A stretch of DNA of 14,672 nucleotides. It comes from RGIG3102 sp964369915. GTDB lineage: Bacteria; Bacillota; Clostridia; Oscillospirales; Ruminococcaceae. Below are positions 1 to 5,083 of the stretch, one piece after another. The notes beneath the pieces are model-generated. The model saw nothing but the letters and a program-made list of their open reading frames with translations, had not been told where the DNA came from and made no database searches. Where the stretch lies: contig CAYJGG010000052.1 in the NCBI GenBank assembly GCA_964369915.1, positions 1 through 14,672 on the forward strand, in the 5' to 3' direction. A program made the position numbers and the translations under genes. Positions within the stretch are counted from its first letter, which is position 1, and every line of letters begins with the position of its first letter.

Positions 1-38
1 TGGTTTATAAATAGCTTTTATAATAACGAATTCAAATA

Positions 39-69
39 AAAAAACACGAGAATATTTCTCGTGTTTTTT
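39..69 (-). terminator. Rho-independent terminator of the kinase-like gene
   Basis: A perfect 14-bp stem (39-52 with 56-69) closes a three-base loop. The outer pairs are an A-run facing a T-run, so the hairpin carries a U-tract in either direction. It begins four bases past the stop codon of the minus-strand kinase-like gene, so it most likely ends that transcript. It may also stop plus-strand transcription arriving from outside the window. Nothing else is recognisable in bases 1-38. Confidence 0.85.
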
Positions 70-72
70 ATT

Positions 73-1110
73 TTATAAATCTGGAAGTATACAAAATTCG
101 CTAAGTTGGATAAAAACTTCACTATATCTATTAAAAAGAAAATCGCTAGCTTTTGATAAAAAAACATCTTCCATGCTATTATCAATTGGAATAGAAATTG
201 AATATTTCACACCTTTTGAATGTTCTGATGTTAAAAATATATTTCCTTTTGCAGTTTGCACTGCTGTTTTTAAAATAAATAGACCTACTCCAGTGTCAAA
301 GGAAAGTTCTTCTTCGTTATAAGGATCTTTTGAAAAATACGAATTAAAAACATCTGAAATAATTTCATCTTTTATTCCAATACTATTATCAGAATAATTT
401 ATTACGCATCTATTGTTTTTTTCAAAAATTTCAATATTAATTTCAACTTTTTCTTTTTTAAATTTAATACTATTGGATATTAAAGCTAAAATACCATTTG
501 TAATTAGATTCTTTGAAACTTTAATAATTAAATTATCTTGAATTTGAAAATTAATTTTTACACCAGTTAAAACTTGATTTACACTATCTATAATGCTTTT
601 TATAGCGCTAGAAATATCAACAGAGACTAAACTAAATTCATCACCCATTAAAAGTTTATTAGCTAAAGATATATTATTAATATTTTTTAATAACACATAG
701 GACTGACGTTGCATAGATTCTAAGTTTGTAATAGCTTTTTCAGTTTTTTCGTTATTAATATTATCAGCTAAAACAGGAAACATTGAAAAAATACTTGTCA
801 TTGGTTCTCTTAAATTAACCTCTAAAACTTTATTTTTTTTCCTTTGATTATGAATTATATTATTTTTAGGAATACACACTATTTTATTATCTTCATATGG
901 TATAAACATTAAAATAACTGGAAAATTAAAGTGTTCTTTTATATCAACTAAAATCACATCATCAACATTAGTTATTTCATTCTTTTTAAAAATATTCATT
1001 AAAAAGTCTTTTGTTATATATGAAAACTCATTTTGAATATTATTTTTAAATTCTATTTCATCAAATGATAAAGAAAAAATAACCATCGGGCTATTTTCAT
1101 TATAAAACAC
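73..1110 (-). CDS. Histidine-kinase-like ATPase protein lacking the phospho-acceptor His
   Basis: The 345-residue product has no membrane segment and is probably cytoplasmic. Residues 1-90 are an unrecognised N-terminal region. Residues about 95-155 resemble a HisKA dimerisation helix pair, but where kinases read H-D-L-R-x-P-L-T-S this protein reads VNLREPMTS, with Val98 in place of the phosphorylated His. Residues about 185-320 are a HATPase_c domain: N-box Asn213 in ISNSIKF, G1 Asp241 in DNSIGI (first Gly replaced by Ser), and G2 glycines 274 and 276 in DTGVGL. ATP binding therefore looks possible while autophosphorylation on His does not. The GTG at 1110 is chosen because AGGAGG lies seven bases upstream; a longer in-frame TTG at 1140 would place that site inside the gene. 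It is transcribed alone, divergent from gap, and ends at a terminator. It could be a pseudokinase, a phosphotransfer partner or an anti-sigma-like ATPase. Confidence 0.75.
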   Translation of the reverse strand: MFYNENSPMVIFSLSFDEIEFKNNIQNEFSYITKDFLMNIFKKNEITNVDDVILVDIKEHFNFPVILMFIPYEDNKIVCIPKNNIIHNQRKKNKVLEVNLREPMTSIFSMFPVLADNINNEKTEKAITNLESMQRQSYVLLKNINNISLANKLLMGDEFSLVSVDISSAIKSIIDSVNQVLTGVKINFQIQDNLIIKVSKNLITNGILALISNSIKFKKEKVEINIEIFEKNNRCVINYSDNSIGIKDEIISDVFNSYFSKDPYNEEELSFDTGVGLFILKTAVQTAKGNIFLTSEHSKGVKYSISIPIDNSMEDVFLSKASDFLFNRYSEVFIQLSEFCILPDL

Positions 1111-1117
1111 TTTATTT

Positions 1118-1123
1118 CCTCCT
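1118..1123 (-). promoter_or_regulatory. Ribosome binding site that fixes the kinase-like gene start
   Basis: A perfect AGGAGG sits seven bases before the GTG codon at 1110. This decides against the upstream TTG at 1140, which has no such site and would put AGGAGG inside the reading frame. Confidence 0.85.
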
Positions 1124-1132
1124 ATTTTAAAC

Positions 1133-1159
1133 TTCGACAATAATCGAGATTTTTCGACA
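1133..1159 (-). promoter_or_regulatory. Two tandem Spo0A boxes (TGTCGAA)
   Basis: On the minus strand the heptamer TGTCGAA occurs at 1159-1153 and again at 1139-1133, in the same orientation and 20 bases apart, about two helical turns. TGTCGAA is the established Spo0A box core in Bacillus and Clostridium. The boxes lie 23-49 bases before the GTG start of the kinase-like gene. No other copy was noticed in the window. I infer control by the sporulation master regulator. Because the boxes overlap or follow the best promoter candidate, repression seems likelier than activation. Confidence 0.6.
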
Positions 1160-1168
1160 TTTAGTCAT
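1140..1168 (-). promoter_or_regulatory. Candidate sigma-A promoter of the kinase-like gene
   Basis: ATGACT (1168-1163) and GATTAT (1145-1140) are separated by 17 bases, each matching four of six consensus positions. One Spo0A box lies in the spacer and the other starts just after the -10. This is the best-spaced candidate but a weak one. Confidence 0.35.
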
Positions 1169-1224
1169 TTCTAGTTTACACTAAAATTTCGCCTTTGTAA
1201 AGAAAAAAAAACACAAATATTACT

Positions 1225-1253
1225 TTGACTATAATACTTATATATGTTATTAT
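1225..1253 (+). promoter_or_regulatory. Candidate upstream gap promoter (P1)
   Basis: TTGACT (1225-1230) and TATTAT (1248-1253) are 17 bases apart, an excellent sigma-A fit. It would give a gap leader of about 200 bases. The interval from 1169 to 1338 otherwise shows only AT-rich sequence. Confidence 0.5.
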
Positions 1254-1338
1254 ATGTATGTTGATAGCAATTTATATCGCCTAATTATTTACATTTTTTT
1301 TAAAAGATAAATTTTATGTTAATATATTATATTTACTA

Positions 1339-1367
1339 TTGACAAATTTAGTGTTTTATTTTATTAT
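1339..1367 (+). promoter_or_regulatory. Main gap promoter (P2)
   Basis: TTGACA (1339-1344, perfect consensus) and TATTAT (1362-1367, five of six) are 17 bases apart. The predicted start near 1374 gives a leader of about 87 bases before the gap ATG, containing the dyad at 1401-1427. Strength fits a highly expressed glycolytic gene. Confidence 0.75.
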
Positions 1368-1400
1368 ATTTATGAGAAAGTTAAATTTTTCACGAAGTCT

Positions 1401-1427
1401 TTAAATTCAATATCCAGTTGAATTTAA
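1401..1427 (+). promoter_or_regulatory. 10-bp inverted repeat in the gap leader
   Basis: TTAAATTCAA and its exact complement flank seven bases (TATCCAG). The element sits about 27-53 bases after the predicted P2 start and 20 bases before the ribosome binding site. It could be an operator downstream of the promoter (a glycolytic repressor) or an mRNA-stabilising leader hairpin. No U-tract follows, so it is not a terminator. Confidence 0.5.
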
Positions 1428-1460
1428 TATATATTTTTTACTATTATGGAGGATTTTACA

Positions 1461-2480
1461 ATGGCAATTAAAATTGGGATTAATGGTTACGGCCGTATAG
1501 GAAGATTAGTTTTTAGAGCAGCTATGGCTCAACCTGAACTTTATGAAATCGTTGCAGTTAACGATCCATTTATCGCTACAGATTATGCAGCTTACATGAC
1601 AAAATTTGATACAGTTCACGGAAGATTCAAAGGAACTATCGAAGTTAAAGAAGATAGCTTAGTAGTTAATGGAAAAGACGTTAAGTTCTTTGGCTTTAAA
1701 AACCCTGAAGAAATTCCATGGGGTACAGTTGGTGCTGATTATGTTGTTGATTCAACAGGTGTATTCACAACAACAGAAAAATGTTTAGCTCACTTAAAAG
1801 GTGGAGCTAAAAAAGTTGTTATTTCAGCTCCTGCAAAAGATGCTGAAACTCCAACATTCGTTGTTGGCGTAAACCAAGAAAACTACACTAAAGCAATGAA
1901 CGTTGTTTCAAATGCTTCTTGTACAACAAACTGTTTAGCTCCTTTAGCTAAAGTTATCAATGATGAATTCGGTATTGCTGAAGGCTTAATGACAACTGTT
2001 CACGCTACAACAGCTACACAAAAAACTGTTGATGGTCCTTCTTCAAAAGACTGGAGAGGTGGACGTGCTGCTGCTGGTAACATCATTCCTTCATCAACTG
2101 GTGCTGCTAAAGCTTGTGCTCTAGTTATCCCAGAACTAAAAGGAAAACTAACAGGTATGGCATTTAGAGTTCCAACTCTTGATGTTTCTGTTGTAGATTT
2201 AACTGTTAAACTTGCAAAACCAACAACGTACGAAGAAATTTGTGCAGCTGTTAAAAAAGCAAGCGAAACAAATATGAAAGGTGTTTTAGCTTACTGTGAC
2301 GAAGCTGTTGTTTCTTCAGATTTCTACGGCGAATCACACACTAGCGTTTTTGATGCTAAAGCTGGTATTATGCTAAATGAAACATTTGTTAAACTAGTTG
2401 CTTGGTATGATAATGAAATGGGTTACTCAATGAAAATCCTAGATTTAATCAAACACATGAGCGAAGTTGACGCTAAATAA
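1461..2480 (+). CDS. gap: Glyceraldehyde-3-phosphate dehydrogenase, type I
   Basis: This 339-residue enzyme oxidises glyceraldehyde 3-phosphate to 1,3-bisphosphoglycerate with NAD and phosphate in glycolysis. The N-terminal Rossmann signature GINGYGRIGR is at residues 6-15. Asp35 suggests NAD specificity. The active-site motif SNASCTTNC places catalytic Cys154, with His181 in the HATTATQ segment; length is typical. The ATG at 1461 is chosen because GGAGG lies eight bases upstream and the protein then starts MAIKIGINGYG; an in-frame ATG at 1446 would itself overlap that site. Codon use (frequent GCT, AAC, GGT) and somewhat higher GC than neighbours fit high expression. It is monocistronic, with one or two promoters and a terminator. 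The NDPF and FDTVHG segments are of the kind shared with eukaryote-like GapC enzymes. Confidence 0.98.
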   Translation: MAIKIGINGYGRIGRLVFRAAMAQPELYEIVAVNDPFIATDYAAYMTKFDTVHGRFKGTIEVKEDSLVVNGKDVKFFGFKNPEEIPWGTVGADYVVDSTGVFTTTEKCLAHLKGGAKKVVISAPAKDAETPTFVVGVNQENYTKAMNVVSNASCTTNCLAPLAKVINDEFGIAEGLMTTVHATTATQKTVDGPSSKDWRGGRAAAGNIIPSSTGAAKACALVIPELKGKLTGMAFRVPTLDVSVVDLTVKLAKPTTYEEICAAVKKASETNMKGVLAYCDEAVVSSDFYGESHTSVFDAKAGIMLNETFVKLVAWYDNEMGYSMKILDLIKHMSEVDAK

Positions 2481-2492
2481 TTAATAAAAATT

Positions 2493-2527
2493 AAAACTAG
2501 TAGCTTTATAGCTACTAGTTTTTTTTA
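2493..2527 (+). terminator. gap terminator
   Basis: A 12-bp perfect stem (2493-2504 with 2511-2522) with a six-base loop runs into a T-tract through 2526. It lies 12 bases after the gap stop codon. Confidence 0.93.
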
Positions 2528-2596
2528 ATTTATGCAATTTCAAAACAAAATTTTAAGTTTCTCATTATTAAAATAAAAAACTAAAGTTAATAATAT

Positions 2597-2633
2597 AAAA
2601 AAGACAAGCAATAAAAATCACTGCTTGTCTTTT
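2597..2633 (-). terminator. Terminator of the AraC-family gene
   Basis: A 12-bp stem (2599-2610 with 2622-2633) and an 11-base loop start three bases past the stop codon of the minus-strand regulator. The minus strand then reads a run of six T. It converges with the gap terminator; bases 2528-2596 between them hold nothing recognisable. Confidence 0.88.
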
Positions 2634-2636
2634 AAA

Positions 2637-3422
2637 TTACATTTTTAAACTTATTTGGTTTGGTAAATACTGAGAAATCATCATTTTATTTTTATATTCA
2701 ATAGGCGTTTCCCCTGTTGCCTTTTTAAATGCTTTGCATAAATAATTATCTCCTGAAAAGCCTGTTTGTTTTGCAATAGCCTCTAGTGAAAGCGAAGTTT
2801 GCTCTAAAAGAATTTTCACTGCATCTATTCTAACAGAATTTAAATATTTCCCCGGCGTAGTTCCTGTGTATTTACAAAATTCTCTAACTAAATGACTTTT
2901 TGAAATATTTAATGCTCTTGATAATTCTTCAACGCCATAAGTCATTGAGTAGTTTTCATTTATTAATTTTATAGCCTCGGTTATAGTTTGATTAGTTATA
3001 CTAGTTTTATTTTCGTTTAAACTTAAAACACTAAGAATATTAAAACTCACAGTTGCTATATGACTTTGAGCCACGTTGTTATAACCTTCAACTATTTGAT
3101 GAATTAATAACGGTATCATTTGAATAAAAATAGATGGTATTAATTCAAATCCCTCTACTTCTTTAATATATTTATCAACTAAACTTCCATTTAAATTAAT
3201 AGCATAAACTCTGCCCCTACCATTATTTTTTACTACGCATGGCAAAGACACACTCAAAACTTCCCCTTCATTTAGATGAATTTCTCTATCGTTTATAAAA
3301 ACGCTAACTTTATCACCTATAACATACATTAGGTTTAGTCCATCATGCGAATATTCAAAACTATTTCCAATTTCTTCTCTTGGATGATTTGCATAACAAT
3401 ATTTTGTTATATCAAAAGTCAT
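2637..3422 (-). CDS. AraC-family transcriptional regulator
   Basis: A 261-residue predicted DNA-binding regulator. Residues about 25-85 look like the small beta-barrel sensor domain of AraC proteins; residues about 147-248 are the double helix-turn-helix domain. The first helix pair is near 164-183 (VEELSRALNISKSHLVREF). The second is near 212-235 (LEAIAKQTGFSGDNYLCKAF), followed by the family-typical KATGETPIEYK. The ligand cannot be told. GGAGGA lies eight bases before the ATG, and a good sigma-A promoter precedes it. The gene lies downstream of the MATE gene on the same strand but is separated by a palindrome and its own promoter. Control of the MATE pump is possible but is inference from proximity only. 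Confidence 0.92.
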   Translation of the reverse strand: MTFDITKYCYANHPREEIGNSFEYSHDGLNLMYVIGDKVSVFINDREIHLNEGEVLSVSLPCVVKNNGRGRVYAINLNGSLVDKYIKEVEGFELIPSIFIQMIPLLIHQIVEGYNNVAQSHIATVSFNILSVLSLNENKTSITNQTITEAIKLINENYSMTYGVEELSRALNISKSHLVREFCKYTGTTPGKYLNSVRIDAVKILLEQTSLSLEAIAKQTGFSGDNYLCKAFKKATGETPIEYKNKMMISQYLPNQISLKM

Positions 3423-3455
3423 TATAGTTTTCCTCCAATTTATACCTTATATTTT

Positions 3456-3484
3456 AGTATATATTAATTTAAAATAAATTTCAA
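3456..3484 (-). promoter_or_regulatory. Promoter of the AraC-family gene
   Basis: On the minus strand TTGAAA (3484-3479) and TATACT (3461-3456) are 17 bases apart, close to sigma-A consensus, 34 bases before the start codon. Confidence 0.65.
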
Positions 3485-3544
3485 GATTAAATTGCAAAAT
3501 ATATTAAAATAGTATAAATTAATTTTCAAAAATAAAACTTTAAA

Positions 3545-3574
3545 GGCGATTTAAAGATTAATCTTTAAATCGCC
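3545..3574 (-). terminator. 30-bp perfect palindrome, probable MATE terminator
   Basis: Two 15-base arms (3545-3559 and 3560-3574) are exact complements with no spacer; an RNA would fold about 13 pairs around TTAA. It lies 21 bases past the MATE stop codon. The following minus-strand sequence is T-rich but interrupted (TTTAAAGTTTTATTTTT), so termination is plausible rather than textbook. Such a symmetrical DNA site between a pump and a regulator could alternatively bind a protein. Confidence 0.65.
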
Positions 3575-3595
3575 CTTTAATTTTATATATATTTT

Positions 3596-4957
3596 TTAGT
3601 CTAAATCAACAGTTTTTTGAACAAAGGCTCTGCCTCTCCATTTGCCAGACATAAATCTAAATGTGTTTAACAGCATTGAAGCTGCCCATCCAGCTACCAT
3701 GCCATACCAAATTGAAATTTCGCCAAGCTGTAAGATATGCACCATAACATATGTTAATGGAATTCTAACTGCTATCATAAATATACTTACAAACATTGAG
3801 AATGTTGTATCGCCAACGCCTCTATGGAATTGACTTAGCGTTTGCAGTATTGCAAAAATCACATAGAAATATGCACTGAATCTTACTCCCATTAATCCAA
3901 GCTCCATTACAGCTGGTGCACTTTCTAGTCCAAACATTGCTAAAAGTGTTTCTGCAAATATTGGAATAATTATCGCCATAACTGCACAGAAGATAATTTG
4001 CATTAGTATAGTTGCTTTAATTCCTTTAATTGCTCTTTCTTCTTTATTCGCCCCTATATTTTGTCCTGCAAACATAGATAGAGCTGAAGCTATATTCATC
4101 ATTGGAAGCGTTACAAAGTTTTCAATTCTTCCTGCTGCTCCAAATGCAGAAGTCATATTTGCACCAAAGAAGTTTACAAAACTTTGAACACCTAAAAATC
4201 CTAGTGAAATAATTGATTGCTGAACTGCTGCTGGCACACCGTATTTTACTATTGCTTTTGCAATCTCTTTATCAAATACAAATTCGCCTTTTGAAAATTG
4301 GAAGATTTCTATATTTTTCATAACATAGAAATGCGATAGTATACCACTAACTAATTGAGCAATTAATGTAGCTAATGCAACGCCCATAACTCCCATACCA
4401 AAGTATGCAACGAATACGTAGTCTAACACTATATTTATAATTGTTGCAATAATTAAGAAATATAATGGGGTTTTACTATCGCCTATCGCTCTTAAAGCAG
4501 AAGCATAAAAATTATAAAAAAACATTGCAGGAAGACCTATAAACATAATTTGAATATATGTAACGCTATCTTCCATTATAACTGGATCTGTTCCAATTAA
4601 TTTTAAAACTGGCTCTGATATAATATATCCAAGCCCTGCTAAGAAAAATGCTAAAACTAATATTAATATCATACCTGTTGAGAATGTTCTTTTAACTTTT
4701 TCCATTTCTCTAGCTCCATATACTTGAGCTAGAATAACAGATAATCCTATTGTAAATCCAAAAGCAATAGCTAAAATTAAAAACTGAACACTAAAACTTA
4801 CACTTATTGCACCAAGTGCGTTTGCTCCTTCAAAATTCCCAACAATAATTGAGTCAACAGTTGAATAAAGCTGCTGAAAAACATTTCCTATTATCATTGG
4901 GATACTAAATTTAAGTATTATTTTAAATGGGCTACCTCGCAAAAAATCATTTTTCAT
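3596..4957 (-). CDS. MATE-family efflux transporter
   Basis: A 453-residue integral membrane protein of the MATE family, which exports drugs or metabolites in exchange for Na+ or H+. The length and about 12 hydrophobic helices in two similar halves are typical. The N-terminus (GSPFKIILKFSIPMIIGNV, then QQLYSTVDSIIVGNF) and the second-half start (KYGVPAAVQQSIISLGFLGV) are family hallmarks, and the C-terminal MSGKWRGRA is common in clostridial members. The substrate cannot be deduced. The ATG at 4957 follows AAAAAGGG by seven bases. It has its own strong promoter just past the mutS2 stop. Its leader contains a hairpin and an 8-codon ORF (see those entries), suggesting post-transcriptional control. 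It is probably monocistronic. Confidence 0.93.
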   Translation of the reverse strand: MKNDFLRGSPFKIILKFSIPMIIGNVFQQLYSTVDSIIVGNFEGANALGAISVSFSVQFLILAIAFGFTIGLSVILAQVYGAREMEKVKRTFSTGMILILVLAFFLAGLGYIISEPVLKLIGTDPVIMEDSVTYIQIMFIGLPAMFFYNFYASALRAIGDSKTPLYFLIIATIINIVLDYVFVAYFGMGVMGVALATLIAQLVSGILSHFYVMKNIEIFQFSKGEFVFDKEIAKAIVKYGVPAAVQQSIISLGFLGVQSFVNFFGANMTSAFGAAGRIENFVTLPMMNIASALSMFAGQNIGANKEERAIKGIKATILMQIIFCAVMAIIIPIFAETLLAMFGLESAPAVMELGLMGVRFSAYFYVIFAILQTLSQFHRGVGDTTFSMFVSIFMIAVRIPLTYVMVHILQLGEISIWYGMVAGWAASMLLNTFRFMSGKWRGRAFVQKTVDLD

Positions 4958-4961
4958 TTAA

Positions 4962-4988
4962 TTACCCTTTTTCCTTTTTTAAAATCAT
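4962..4988 (-). CDS. Candidate 8-residue leader peptide upstream of MATE gene
   Basis: The minus strand reads ATG then MILKKEKG and TAA, ending four bases before the MATE ATG. AGGGAG lies six bases before this ATG but is buried in the right arm of the adjacent hairpin. The MATE ribosome binding site lies inside the small ORF, so a ribosome ending here could restart on the MATE gene. ORFs this short arise by chance; the arrangement, not the sequence, is the evidence. Confidence 0.35.
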   Translation of the reverse strand: MILKKEKG

Positions 4989-5021
4989 AAGATACTCCCT
5001 TTATTAAAAAAGGAGTATCTT
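4989..5021 (-). promoter_or_regulatory. Leader hairpin hiding a ribosome binding site
   Basis: On the minus strand, 5021-5008 pairs with 5002-4989 over 14 bp (one G-U), around the loop TTAAT. The right arm contains AAAGGGAG, which would serve the small ORF at 4988. The hairpin lies after the MATE promoter (start near 5046), so it is part of the MATE leader. No continuous U-run follows (TTATGATTTT), making it a poor terminator, although ending mutS2 transcripts remains an alternative. Confidence 0.55.
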
Positions 5022-5052
5022 CGTTAACTTTTAATATTTAAAACTATTATAT

Positions 5053-5080
5053 ATTATATACCAGTTTTAATAATTGTCAA
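5053..5080 (-). promoter_or_regulatory. Strong promoter of the MATE gene
   Basis: On the minus strand TTGACA (5080-5075) and TATAAT (5058-5053) are both perfect consensus, 16 bases apart. The -35 begins four bases after the mutS2 stop codon. The predicted start is near 5046, giving a leader of about 89 bases. Confidence 0.82.
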
Positions 5081-5083
5081 CAA

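Noticed and set aside
1261..1289. A third gap promoter beginning TTGATA
   Set aside because: No acceptable -10 at 16-18 bases; P1 and P2 fit far better.
1446..1460. Upstream in-frame ATG for gap
   Set aside because: It overlaps the GGAGG ribosome binding site, and the conserved GAPDH N-terminus begins at 1461.
3642..3833. 63-codon plus-strand ORF inside the MATE gene
   Set aside because: It lies wholly antisense to a well-supported transporter, has no ribosome binding site or recognisable protein pattern.
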